Below the pieces are notes generated by a model. It ran no database searches, had not been told where the DNA came from, and was given only the letters and a program-made list of their open reading frames with translations. The translations under genes were made by a program, and so were the position numbers. A DNA stretch of 61,436 bases from an uncultured Lachnospiraceae bacterium (lineage in GTDB: Bacteria > Bacillota > Clostridia > Lachnospirales > Lachnospiraceae), in the NCBI GenBank assembly GCA_947630485.1, contig CANRHU010000010.1, positions 1 through 61,436 of the forward strand, read 5' to 3'. Shown piece after piece: positions 26,690 through 35,545 of the stretch. Position 1 is the stretch's first letter. Each line of letters starts with the position of its first letter.

Positions 26690-28096
26690 CTACAGCTTCC
26701 GCAGGCTTTCATCCATCTGCACGTTCGGGAAATATCTGCAGAACTCCCGCAGTTCTTTCGTGTAATCGCCTTCCATCTCCACGAAGTGATGTATGTAAGG
26801 ACCGTCCAGAAGCCTGTCCTCCCATGCCTGCAGGTTGGTAAACTCTCCCCATAGGTAGGTTCCATGCGTCTGTGGTCCGGGCACGCTGCGGCAGCATCCC
26901 GCAAGCATCGTATATCTGCCGTTGTCCTGATCGAGCCTGGCCACCGTGTAGGTTCCCTCTTTGACCTTAAACCACTCTCTCTGGTTCACGAGACGCGCGC
27001 TGACGTCCGGATCCTTGACAGACAGCGGGAACGGGCCGCAATGCCACAGAAGCTCCGCATTCCTGTTCTGCGGATGGCGTACTGTAAATTCTCCCATAAA
27101 CGGCCTGTTCTTACCAAAGGACGCCGCAGACAGAAGAGACATCATGATCGCGCAGTGCATATCGCTCTCGCAGCTGATCAGATAGCCAAGGTCATTCAGG
27201 AGACCATACACCGCGCAGGGCGCAAGCCCGTCGAACATAACCGGCGTCGCCGTCCAGCATTCCGCGCTGATGACATCCAGATGGAATTCCTCAAATATTC
27301 TGATATAAGTAAGCGCCAGGCAGGCCATGCGCTCCAGATACGGAGGCGTCAGCTCGTCCATCTGAAAACGATCGCGGAAAGCCCTCGCGAATTGCGCGAT
27401 CTCTTCCGGCTTTTCCTCCTTCGTCCTGAGAAACCGATCCTGCAGAACCGCAAGGTTGACCGGCACAATGCGAAGCCCAAACCGCTGCATCAGCTCTCCC
27501 TCATTCCAGATGACGGAAAAGAATGGCGCGGGGCGTATCCCAACCTGCCCGATCCTAAGCCCGCCGAAGTTTTTCACCATGCATACCACCCGGGCAAACC
27601 GTTCAAACCCATCCCGGAATTCATCCGACTCTACGCGGCAGCATGGAATATGAGAAAACGGAATCCCATAGCGCTGCATCTGGCGGGAGACTCCGAACAG
27701 TCCGCACTGCGAATCCGTCGGACGCATACCGTCCACATAATATTCGTCATCCAAAGGCGCCCAGAGCGCAATCGGCTTTCCGACCGCTTTCGCGATGTCC
27801 GCCGCGGCCTCCTCGTTGCCGAAATTCGTATTTATGAGGAAAATCGCATCCACCTTTTCCCGCAGGAAGCGCTCCGCGGCTGCGTCGGCCGAATCTTCGT
27901 CATAGATCAGATCCCTGCAGCCCAGTCCCTTTGTGTCCACGAATTTCACTTCCTCACTGGAAAAATTCTCCTCCAGATAGGAAACGAACCTTTTCCCCCG
28001 TTCCTCCGCAGAATACCACGTAAGGAAAGTTCCTCTCGGCCTGTCTGTCGTATTGCGCCGCATGGGCAGCAATCCGATTTTAATTTGATATTTCAC
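26690..28096 (-). CDS. L-fucose/L-arabinose isomerase family protein
   Basis: A 468-residue protein of the FucI-like fold: an N-terminal Rossmann-like part (RFLREKVDAIFLINTNFGNE) and a C-terminal part with conserved acid and His residues, as in CESDMHCAIMMSLLSAASFG and GEFTVRHPQNRNAELLWHCG. FucI and AraA interconvert aldoses and ketoses with manganese, but many family members have no known substrate. The start codon is GTG, placed seven bases after AGGAGGG. It follows the permeases and precedes the FAD dehydrogenase, so it probably does an early isomerisation of the imported sugar. Confidence 0.78.
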   Translation of the reverse strand: MKYQIKIGLLPMRRNTTDRPRGTFLTWYSAEERGKRFVSYLEENFSSEEVKFVDTKGLGCRDLIYDEDSADAAAERFLREKVDAIFLINTNFGNEEAAADIAKAVGKPIALWAPLDDEYYVDGMRPTDSQCGLFGVSRQMQRYGIPFSHIPCCRVESDEFRDGFERFARVVCMVKNFGGLRIGQVGIRPAPFFSVIWNEGELMQRFGLRIVPVNLAVLQDRFLRTKEEKPEEIAQFARAFRDRFQMDELTPPYLERMACLALTYIRIFEEFHLDVISAECWTATPVMFDGLAPCAVYGLLNDLGYLISCESDMHCAIMMSLLSAASFGKNRPFMGEFTVRHPQNRNAELLWHCGPFPLSVKDPDVSARLVNQREWFKVKEGTYTVARLDQDNGRYTMLAGCCRSVPGPQTHGTYLWGEFTNLQAWEDRLLDGPYIHHFVEMEGDYTKELREFCRYFPNVQMDESLRKL

Positions 28097-28178
28097 AACG
28101 CTTCCCTCCTCGCCGCAAGCGATAACAGCTGCCGGCTTTTATCCGATAGCGGTGAAAGGCCGCGGCCTTCCCCACATC

Positions 28179-29024
28179 CTAACCTTTGATCGCCCCCACC
28201 ATGACGCCTTTGGTGAAATATTTCTGAAAAAAAGGATAGATCACCAGAACAGGAGCCGTAGAGACCACAATCATTGCATATTTAATCATCTCCGCATAAG
28301 AGGCCATATCCGACTGGGATCCCGCTTCCTGGAGAAAATTCCGCACCACAAGCTGCAGCGGGAAGAGTTTGCTGTTCTGCAGGTAAATGGACGCGCCAAA
28401 CCAGGAATTCCAATGGCCAACGCCATAATAGATCACCATGACGGCCAGCGTCGCCTTGCTCAAGGGCGCGATGATCCGAAACAGGATCTGCGGGTGGGAC
28501 GCGCCGTCCAGCATGGCGGAATCCACCAGACTCTCCGGCACGCCGGCAAAAGCTGTCCGCAAAATAATCAGGTTCGTGGTGCCAATCACGCCCGGAACAA
28601 TCAGTGCCCACAAACTGTTGTAGAGTCCCAGATCCCGCACATTCAGATATGCGGGCACCAGGCCGCCTGAGAAATACATCGTGAAAATGATCATAAACGT
28701 AATGGCATTTTTAAACAGCGGACCTTTCAGCGTCAAAAAATAAGCGCCCAGCATCGTCATAATGAGATTGAGGCCGGTGCCGACTATCAGGACGAACAGC
28801 GTATTGCGGTACCCGCTCAAGATCAGCGGATTGGCGAAGACAACCCGATACGCTTCCGTCGTATAGGGTTTTAACGGCCACAGAAGAATTCCCGTATAGT
28901 AGGATATTCTTGCCGGATCGCTGAAGGACGCCATAACCACATGATAAAAAGGATAGAGCATAATGAAAATGATAAAGAGCATAAAAAGCGTGTTCAGCAG
29001 ATCAAATAGATTCCTTTTTTTCAT
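28179..29024 (-). CDS. Carbohydrate ABC permease, YtcP/MalG type
   Basis: A 281-residue permease with six helices and the EAA loop, here ESLVDSAMLDGASHPQILFR, that docks the ATPase. The N-terminus IMLYPFYHVVMASFSDP is typical of YtcP, the partner of LplB in uptake of pectin- or xylan-derived oligosaccharides. TAGGAGGGG precedes the start. No ATPase gene is present in the locus; a shared MsmK-like ATPase is the usual solution in Firmicutes. Confidence 0.9.
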   Translation of the reverse strand: MKKRNLFDLLNTLFMLFIIFIMLYPFYHVVMASFSDPARISYYTGILLWPLKPYTTEAYRVVFANPLILSGYRNTLFVLIVGTGLNLIMTMLGAYFLTLKGPLFKNAITFMIIFTMYFSGGLVPAYLNVRDLGLYNSLWALIVPGVIGTTNLIILRTAFAGVPESLVDSAMLDGASHPQILFRIIAPLSKATLAVMVIYYGVGHWNSWFGASIYLQNSKLFPLQLVVRNFLQEAGSQSDMASYAEMIKYAMIVVSTAPVLVIYPFFQKYFTKGVMVGAIKG

Positions 29025-29033
29025 AGTCCCCTC

Positions 29034-29969
29034 CTACCACAGGCTCACGTCCGCCAGTTTCCTGCTCAGCCGGTTAAAAAACAGGATAATGATGAAATTG
29101 ATTACGGAATTGAACAGACCCACCGCCACGCTGTATCCCCACTGACCGTTTAAAAGGCCGTAACGATATACAAACGTGGAGATCACGTCCGCGGTCTCGT
29201 AAATCCCTTCATTATACAATAGAATGATCTTTTCATACCCCACGTTCATCAGCGAGCCAAGCCGCATGAGCAGCATGATAATGATGGTGGCCGATATGCC
29301 CGGCAGCGTGACATGAATTGTCTGCTGCCACCGTCCTGCCCCGTCGATTCTGGCCGACTCATACAGATCCTGGTCGATCCCCGAAAGCGCCGACAGATAC
29401 AGAATGGAATCCCACCCCATGCCCGCCCAGATATTGCTCAGGACATAGATCGCCGGAAAATACTGGGACTTGCCAAGCAGGTTCGTCGGCTGGAAACCAA
29501 AAAGCCCCAAAAACTGGGTTATGATGCCCGTATTGGCGACAAACATCTTGATCATGCCGCAGATAACCACCAAAGAAATGAAATGCGGCAGATAGGAGAT
29601 CGTCTGTGTGACACGCTTGAATCTCTCATTTTTTACTTCATTGAGCAGAAGCGCCAGGATAATGGGCGCCGGAAAGCCGAAAACCAGACTGCTTAAGCTG
29701 AGTACGACTGTATTTTTCAGGATGCGCCTGAAATAATAGGACCCAAAAAAGTCAATGAAATTCTGCATGCCGTGACGACCGACCCAGGGGCTGCCCCAGA
29801 CCCCGGCAGCAGGACTATAGTCCTTAAAGGCAATCAGGATCCCGTACATAGGCTTATAAGAGAACAGCAGATAAAATACTACTACCGGCAGCACCATCAG
29901 ATATGCCTGCCAATAGCGTTTCATATCTTTTTTCAGTACGTTTCCCAGGGAACCGCTTTTTTTCTTCAT
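29034..29969 (-). CDS. Carbohydrate ABC permease, LplB/MalF type
   Basis: A 311-residue permease. It opens with a first helix YLMVLPVVVFYLLFSYKPMY and the GILIAFKDY motif of LplB proteins, has six helices in all, and carries the EAA loop QDLYESARIDGAGRWQQTIH. It pairs with the YtcP-type subunit nine bases downstream. The start was taken two codons inside the longest frame, after GGGGGTGTGAAT, because the earlier GTG lies in the ribosome site. Confidence 0.9.
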   Translation of the reverse strand: MKKKSGSLGNVLKKDMKRYWQAYLMVLPVVVFYLLFSYKPMYGILIAFKDYSPAAGVWGSPWVGRHGMQNFIDFFGSYYFRRILKNTVVLSLSSLVFGFPAPIILALLLNEVKNERFKRVTQTISYLPHFISLVVICGMIKMFVANTGIITQFLGLFGFQPTNLLGKSQYFPAIYVLSNIWAGMGWDSILYLSALSGIDQDLYESARIDGAGRWQQTIHVTLPGISATIIIMLLMRLGSLMNVGYEKIILLYNEGIYETADVISTFVYRYGLLNGQWGYSVAVGLFNSVINFIIILFFNRLSRKLADVSLW

Positions 29970-30037
29970 ATTCACACCCCCAATCTTATCTTATTTATAA
30001 AATGAGGACCGGCCAAGGCCGGCCCTCATTTTTCAAC

Positions 30038-31738
30038 TCATCTGGCATTAAATGCATCGAGCGCGTTTTGCGTCAGTTCAATGTACCTGTCTACCCCGAG
30101 GGCCTCAAGCGTCGGAAGATAATCGGTTTCAAAAGTATCCAGGGATTCCGCTCCGGTAATGTATTTGATCTGCATCTCATTCACATAAGTAGAGATTTCC
30201 GTGGAAATTCTGGCATACTCCGCATTGTCCGCCGCCGTGACTGTGACAGGCGGCATAATATACTGGTCGCCGTCGTTGTCGATCCATGTGTTAATGGCCT
30301 CCTGCTGCTGCGGGAGCGCTGCATATTGTTCCATATATCCGCGATCCTGCACAAAGGGACCATTTAACCAGGATCGGGTATAAGCTGCCAGGGCCTGCTG
30401 CATGGTCCAGCCGTCAGGGTTACTGGTGATCCAATCCGTATAGATCCTTTTTCCTTCTTCTACGGTATAGCTCTCGCCTTCCACGCCGAAATTGAAAAAG
30501 TCGTGCCCTTCCTGTGTGTAGCCATAGTTCAGGAACTTCACAGCAGCCTCTATGTTTTTACACTGAGGCGTGATGAACGTTACGCTTCCTGACACCGGAT
30601 AAATCATATTGCGGCCGATTCCCCTTTCCCCTTTGTTGGCCGCAAGGGTCGGCGATCCGGTTACGGAAAACGGGGAATCCGGATGCGTCTGTTTCATTTC
30701 ATTCATATAGGTTCCGATACTGCTTCCGGCCGCCCCATGCGTAAGACCGGTGCGCCCTTCATACATATTGGCATACAACGTAGTTTTCTCCAGCGTCGCA
30801 AAATTGGGATCCAACAGCCCTTCCTCATATAATTTGTGCATGTACGCCAAGGCATCTTTATACTCCGGCTCCGCATATCCGTAGTGAACCGTCCCTTCTA
30901 CCTGGTAGAGCCGTGTTCCCGGCAGACCGAAACCGCTGGCAATATTGCCATACTCAAGCAACGTCCTGACCGCCCACGCATCGCAGGACATGGGTATCTC
31001 CGCCCCCTTCTTTTCCTTAAACGCCTTCAGCACTTCATACAGCTCATCCGGTGTCTCAGGCTTTTCCATTCCTAAGTCTTCCAGCCAGTCCTCGCGGATG
31101 ATTATACCTTGACTGGTTAAAAGATACTCATCCTCCGCAATAAACGGAAAACCAATGATACTGCCTTCTTCGGTCGTGATCACTTTCCGGTAATTTTCAT
31201 TCGAATCCAGTATGGCCGCCAGATCAGGCGCATACTGCATATAGTCGTTCAGCGGCAGGACCACCTGGTCGGTGACTGCCCGGGAAGGGCCGCCCGCATA
31301 AACGGTTGAAAGATTCACTCCATAGATGATATCCGGCAATTCCCCGCTGGCGAAAAGCAGCTTTAATGCCTCATTATCCTGAACGGGGATCAGTTCCAGC
31401 TTAACGCCGGTTTTTTCCTGCCAGGCCTTCCAGAATGGCGTTTCCGAAATATCCGGATAATTCGCTGAGATCGCCGCGTTAGCAACCACGGCCATCGTCA
31501 GTGTCACATCCTCCGTCAGCGGATAAGCGACACCATCTGCCTCTGCCGCTTCCTCTGCAGCCGGAGCCTCTGTCTGAGTATCCGTCTGAGTATCTGTCTG
31601 GGTTTTTGCCTGCGTTTCAGTCTCCTGAGCAGCCTGTCCCCCCGACGACTGACCACTGTCCGCATTTTGACCGCATCCCACAGCGCTAAGAACCATTGCT
31701 CCTGCCACCAGCATTGCCAATACTTTTTTCCTCATCAT
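30038..31738 (-). CDS. Sugar-binding lipoprotein, LplA-type family 1
   Basis: A 566-residue extracellular solute-binding protein. The signal peptide ends in the lipobox LSAVGC (Cys22) and is followed by a low-complexity linker with TQTDTQTDTQTE. The mature domain matches LplA-like proteins: TPFWKAWQEKTGVKLELIPV near the start, IGFPFIAEDEYLLTSQG in the middle and FLNYGYTQEGHDFFNFG near 415. It should capture an oligosaccharide outside the membrane for the two permeases downstream. The pair of strong promoter elements upstream suggests high expression from its own start. Confidence 0.9.
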   Translation of the reverse strand: MMRKKVLAMLVAGAMVLSAVGCGQNADSGQSSGGQAAQETETQAKTQTDTQTDTQTEAPAAEEAAEADGVAYPLTEDVTLTMAVVANAAISANYPDISETPFWKAWQEKTGVKLELIPVQDNEALKLLFASGELPDIIYGVNLSTVYAGGPSRAVTDQVVLPLNDYMQYAPDLAAILDSNENYRKVITTEEGSIIGFPFIAEDEYLLTSQGIIIREDWLEDLGMEKPETPDELYEVLKAFKEKKGAEIPMSCDAWAVRTLLEYGNIASGFGLPGTRLYQVEGTVHYGYAEPEYKDALAYMHKLYEEGLLDPNFATLEKTTLYANMYEGRTGLTHGAAGSSIGTYMNEMKQTHPDSPFSVTGSPTLAANKGERGIGRNMIYPVSGSVTFITPQCKNIEAAVKFLNYGYTQEGHDFFNFGVEGESYTVEEGKRIYTDWITSNPDGWTMQQALAAYTRSWLNGPFVQDRGYMEQYAALPQQQEAINTWIDNDGDQYIMPPVTVTAADNAEYARISTEISTYVNEMQIKYITGAESLDTFETDYLPTLEALGVDRYIELTQNALDAFNAR

Positions 31739-31832
31739 TCATTCCCCTTTCTCCATGCTCGCCCCGGGAATCATTCCGGCCGTCCCGCGGCGAATGAAAT
31801 ATCAGTTGTGTTTTCTTTTCCTGCGCAGGGTA

Positions 31833-31861
31833 ATTCTATCGCTATACTATCGCTATAGCAA
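31833..31861 (-). promoter_or_regulatory. Promoter of the transport genes with tandem 11-base repeats
   Basis: On the minus strand TTGCTA, 17 bases, TAGAAT form a -35 and -10 about 95 bases before the sugar-binding lipoprotein gene. The spacer is made of two perfect tandem copies of CTATCGCTATA (31836-31846 and 31847-31857), spaced one helical turn, which could be a repressor or activator site. Confidence 0.5.
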
Positions 31862-31920
31862 ACGGCTGATATCGGCTCCGTTTATTCCATTAAGGCACAT
31901 TTAGAGGCTGTTTGCAAGAA

Positions 31921-31933
31921 ACAGATTCTCACC
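31921..31933 (-). promoter_or_regulatory. Candidate operator copy 1 (ACAGATTCTCACC)
   Basis: The same 13 bases occur again at 35440-35452, upstream of the first gene of the operon. Here the copy lies 60 bases upstream of the -35 of the transport promoter. It is a candidate site for the AraC-type regulator encoded between the two (inference). Confidence 0.4.
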
Positions 31934-31943
31934 TTCAGCCGCC

Positions 31944-31964
31944 AAAATCTCCGGGTGAGATTTT
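31944..31964 (-). terminator. Palindrome after the AraC regulator gene
   Basis: Arms AAAATCTC and GAGATTTT enclose CGGGT. On the minus strand the stem ends in TTTT, so it could be a weak terminator or attenuator after the regulator gene; its loop side also carries TCTCACC, part of the candidate operator. Confidence 0.4.
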
Positions 31965-31991
31965 AAAACTGACAGGCCCTGCCTGCGCGGA

Positions 31992-34205
31992 TCAGAGCTT
32001 TTCATAAAATTTGCTCGGCATTTCCCCCGCATGTTTCACAAAAGCCCTGCGGAATGTATTGATGTTCGTGAATCCGACCGAGGCAGCGATTTCTTCCAGG
32101 CGGCATTTCCTGCTCCGCATGATCCCGATCGCCTGATCCACACGGTAGCGGTTAATGTAATCCAACAGCCCTTCTCCCATTTCCTCCGAAAACACCCGCG
32201 CAATGTACCGTGGGTTTCGTCCCAGCGCCTCCGCCAGGGAACCCACGTTCAGCTCCTGTTCGCTGTAATGTAACTCCACATATTTCCGCACCTGCCGGAC
32301 AATATCCTTTCCTTCTCCGGCGATCTTCCGGTTGATCTCGCCGCAGGTAAAGGAAAGCAGTCTGTCAAAACACTCCTCCAGGCTTTCCCGGTTCTCCGCC
32401 CGCAGCAAAGGATCCACATATCCCATCGCCTTCTCCTGCAGGATTCGATTCGGTACACAGACACGGAAATTTTCCATGACGAGATGAAATATATCGAACG
32501 CATACATGCGCTGCAAGAGGAACGAGGACCGACCCTCTAAGTCCATCAGTTTGTCCCAGGCGCTTTTCGCGCCATCCTGGTTCCCGTTTTTGATCGCCAC
32601 GGAAAATTCTGTCTGCAGATATTCCCGAATATAGGCTTCTTCTCCGAAGCCTTCCAGCATTCGTGTGGAAAAAGCGCCGCTTCCTCCAAGGCTGTCCTGA
32701 TAATTGAATACCTCCATGACATTTTGGTATATCGAATGCAGATACGTCAGTCCCTCCGCAATCCCGCTGATTACGCAGATCAGCGGGACATTCCAATGCT
32801 CCAAAAGGAATCCGCAGAGATATTCGGCCTTTTCCGTGACGTCCGCCTCCCATTGCGCCTCATCCTCTGAGGCAAGATCAAACAGATAAAAAATGAATTG
32901 GCCGTCCTCCGCGTGCCAGAACGTTTTCCCTTCCATCAACTCTGAAAAAACATTGTTCACAGTAAAAAACAATAATTCGTCGTACTGTGCGTCCGATTTT
33001 CTCTCCACGGGCAGCATGAATCCGACCAGCGCGATGGAGCCGGTTTCGTCCATATTCTCCCATTTTTCCTGTCCGCCCTGTATTCTTCTCCCTTTCATCA
33101 GGGAAAGGAGACGGCTTGTCGCAAGCGCCTCTCTCTGTCTCTTCACCGTCACATGCATCTTCCGGTTTTCATTCTCTATCCGCTCATATTCTTTCGCGAA
33201 ACGTTTAAACTCGTTATCCGTTGCGCGTTCGGGCAGATGGAATCTGCGGGAAAGTTCCAGAACCGGCAGATAATTATAAACAGACAGCAGGCAGACTCCC
33301 ATAAAGCCAAATGCCAGCGTGACACACAGGCTTAAGCGAAACACCCGTCTGGTGGGCTCCAGACTTTTATCCAGAAAACTTTCCGTCATAGCCAGCGAAT
33401 AAGTGATTCCTTCCGCTTTCAGGGAGGGGCAGGAAAATATGAGATCCTTTTCCTGCCGCATACTGTATGGAGCAGACGCATCAGGAACCGGCAGATATAC
33501 ATACTCTCCTTCGGAAAACGCGGCCGCGTCCCCATCCGGCAGCGCCATTTCCAGATAACTGCCTTCCTCCAGACTCTCCGTTACCTCAGCTATTTGGGAC
33601 ATAGGGACGCCTACCAGGATATTAACCAGGCCTCCGTTATAATCCCTCACTGTTCCGGAATAAGAAAGATACTTGTCATTTTTTGATAGGTACAACCCGG
33701 AGTAAACGCTGAAACTGCCCTGCCGCCCCTTTGTGATCCGTTCCATCCATGTGTTGTAATCATCCGTTTCTCCCGTGGCATACCTAAGCGCCCTGTAATA
33801 GACTTCGCTGTCATTCGCGCTCTCCACAGTGACAATATAATCCGTCCCGGGAAAATAGATCAGCACATAAGCGGAGTCCGGATCCGCATATTGGGTGTCC
33901 TGCAGATCGGAAACCAGCTCATAGGCCTTCTGATAGAAACGCCCATCCTTCCTTGTCATGGATAACATGGCGCTGAAGTTATCATTATAATAAACCTGTC
34001 GGAACATAAACTGGGCGCGCTGCAGATCCGTATCGATTACATTGCGCAGGTTCTGGGCGGCCAGCTCATTGAAGTTTAAGAGTCCTTCCTTGATCACTCG
34101 GATATCGTTTCGGTAGTTGATGCACACCGCAACGACCGGGATCATCAATATAAGGATATAGGAAACGATCCAGCTGTACAGGACGCTCCTTCTTTCTCTC
34201 AGCAT
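31992..34205 (-). CDS. Membrane-anchored AraC-family regulator, YesS-like
   Basis: A 737-residue one-protein sensor. Helix 1 (SWIVSYILILMIPVVAVCI) and helix 2 near residue 300 (LCVTLAFGFMGVCLLSVY) flank a Cache-like extracellular domain of about 260 residues. The cytoplasmic part ends in an AraC helix-turn-helix pair: LNVGSLAEALGRNPRYIARV and LEEIAASVGFTNINTFRRAF. YesS and relatives control pectin-oligosaccharide genes in Bacillus. The start overlaps the stop of the GH105 gene by seven bases. It most likely senses the imported sugar outside the cell and activates this operon. Confidence 0.85.
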   Translation of the reverse strand: MLRERRSVLYSWIVSYILILMIPVVAVCINYRNDIRVIKEGLLNFNELAAQNLRNVIDTDLQRAQFMFRQVYYNDNFSAMLSMTRKDGRFYQKAYELVSDLQDTQYADPDSAYVLIYFPGTDYIVTVESANDSEVYYRALRYATGETDDYNTWMERITKGRQGSFSVYSGLYLSKNDKYLSYSGTVRDYNGGLVNILVGVPMSQIAEVTESLEEGSYLEMALPDGDAAAFSEGEYVYLPVPDASAPYSMRQEKDLIFSCPSLKAEGITYSLAMTESFLDKSLEPTRRVFRLSLCVTLAFGFMGVCLLSVYNYLPVLELSRRFHLPERATDNEFKRFAKEYERIENENRKMHVTVKRQREALATSRLLSLMKGRRIQGGQEKWENMDETGSIALVGFMLPVERKSDAQYDELLFFTVNNVFSELMEGKTFWHAEDGQFIFYLFDLASEDEAQWEADVTEKAEYLCGFLLEHWNVPLICVISGIAEGLTYLHSIYQNVMEVFNYQDSLGGSGAFSTRMLEGFGEEAYIREYLQTEFSVAIKNGNQDGAKSAWDKLMDLEGRSSFLLQRMYAFDIFHLVMENFRVCVPNRILQEKAMGYVDPLLRAENRESLEECFDRLLSFTCGEINRKIAGEGKDIVRQVRKYVELHYSEQELNVGSLAEALGRNPRYIARVFSEEMGEGLLDYINRYRVDQAIGIMRSRKCRLEEIAASVGFTNINTFRRAFVKHAGEMPSKFYEKL

Positions 34206-35353
34206 CCTCTCCTCCTTTGATATCTTTCAAGTTCCGCGCACATAAGCAGGAACGCCCCCATCCCATGGAGGTCGTTCTTAATGACCGGCCTGCCGATATA
34301 GTGCGCGTAGGTTCCTTCGTCAATACATGTCCCGCAGCAGATATTTCCCATGACAAATCCGCCCTGCGCGTCCGTCTGCAGGGAAGCAAACAACCCCTTA
34401 CACCCTTTTTCCAGTACGTCTCCATACGTTTCGGAAAGAATACCGGTCCGGATCGCTTTCGCAAAGGAATACAAAAACAGGCAGGTACAGGAGCTTTCCA
34501 CCCAATTCGCCGCGTCTTCCCCCCGGTCAAGCACTTCGAACCACATGCCGGTCTTTGGATCCTGCACCTTCACCAGCGCCTCCAAAAGCTCTCTTTCGAT
34601 CCTCTTCAAACGCTCCACCCCCGGGTGAGCTGAAGGAATGTGTTCCAGCATATCCAAAACCGCCACCGCATACCAGCCTACAGCGCGCCCCCAGAACTGT
34701 CCGGAAAGCCCGGTAACAGGATCCGCCCAGGGCTCCTTTTTGGAAGCGTCAAATCCATGGTAATACAGCCCGGTCTTTTCATCCTTCATATGTTCTTCCA
34801 TCAAAAAAACCTGGTGAACCGCCCGGTCCCGCAGGGTATCTTCCCCATACTTTTCCGCGTAAGTCACGGCCAGAGGACCGACCATATAAGCGCCGTCCAG
34901 CCACATCTGGTTGTGCTGCGTCATCATATGCCAGTAGCCGCCGAATTCATTGACCGGCCAGTAATAGAGAGACTCTATGATCGTTTCCAGCGCCCTCTTA
35001 TATTTTTCATCCTTCGTTTCCTCTAAGAGCTGGAATAAAAGAAGCGCCGGCTGCTTACAGTCCAGAAACTGAAGCGACCTTTTCGCCAAAGAGGGCGTCT
35101 GAGGCCTTGTCATTTCGTGACAGAAACCGATGATCTCTCCGTTTGGCCCGAGAACATGATCCACATAAGCCTTAACATAATCAAAATATTTTTTCTCCCC
35201 TGTCAGCGCGTAAATCCCCTGCATCCCTGACAGGAACACCCCCTGATGGTAAAAGAATACGTCTTTCGGCGGCAGATCCTGCGGCTCATATTTTGCTATC
35301 ATGGTATCACAGGCCCACTTCCCATAGTCCAAAACGCTTTTTTTCGTCTCCAT
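34199..35353 (-). CDS. Glycoside hydrolase family 105, unsaturated uronyl hydrolase
   Basis: A 384-residue (alpha/alpha)6-barrel enzyme without signal peptide, so cytoplasmic. The GH105 pattern is clear: NQMWLDGAYMVGP with the catalytic Asp near residue 150, LSGQFWGRAVGWYAVAVLD, VESSCTCLFLYSFAKAI and VIKNDLHGMGAFLLMCAEL. YteR and relatives remove the unsaturated uronic acid left by pectin or rhamnogalacturonan lyases and release a 4-deoxy-keto-uronate. It is the first gene of the leftward operon and faces the GH28 gene across a divergent promoter region. Confidence 0.85.
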   Translation of the reverse strand: METKKSVLDYGKWACDTMIAKYEPQDLPPKDVFFYHQGVFLSGMQGIYALTGEKKYFDYVKAYVDHVLGPNGEIIGFCHEMTRPQTPSLAKRSLQFLDCKQPALLLFQLLEETKDEKYKRALETIIESLYYWPVNEFGGYWHMMTQHNQMWLDGAYMVGPLAVTYAEKYGEDTLRDRAVHQVFLMEEHMKDEKTGLYYHGFDASKKEPWADPVTGLSGQFWGRAVGWYAVAVLDMLEHIPSAHPGVERLKRIERELLEALVKVQDPKTGMWFEVLDRGEDAANWVESSCTCLFLYSFAKAIRTGILSETYGDVLEKGCKGLFASLQTDAQGGFVMGNICCGTCIDEGTYAHYIGRPVIKNDLHGMGAFLLMCAELERYQRRRGC

Positions 35354-35385
35354 TTACGGATCCATCCTCCTTTTTCTTTTGATGA

Positions 35386-35414
35386 TATTATCTCATACTT
35401 GCACAAGCATGGTA
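35386..35414 (-). promoter_or_regulatory. Sigma-A-like promoter of the glycan operon
   Basis: On the minus strand TTACCA, 17 bases, GATAAT form a promoter about 35-60 bases upstream of the GH105 gene start. A copy of the candidate operator lies just upstream of it. Confidence 0.5.
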
Positions 35415-35439
35415 AGTGCTAATTTATCACTTTCCCGCC

Positions 35440-35452
35440 ACAGATTCTCACC
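35440..35452 (-). promoter_or_regulatory. Candidate operator copy 2 (ACAGATTCTCACC)
   Basis: It is identical over 13 bases to 31921-31933 and sits in the 192-base divergent region, about 26 bases upstream of the -35 of the GH105 promoter, a normal position for an AraC activator. It also lies within reach of the GH28 promoter on the other strand. Confidence 0.45.
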
Positions 35453-35545
35453 ATTCCATGATATGACAAAACTGTCACTTGACGCTGTATAAATACATAT
35501 GCTACGCTTTCATTACCGAAAAAACAACAGAAAGGGGTATCAATT

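Noticed and set aside
26864..28189. 441-codon rightward frame opposite the FucI-like gene
   Set aside because: No ribosome site and no recognisable domain; the opposite frame matches an isomerase family from end to end.
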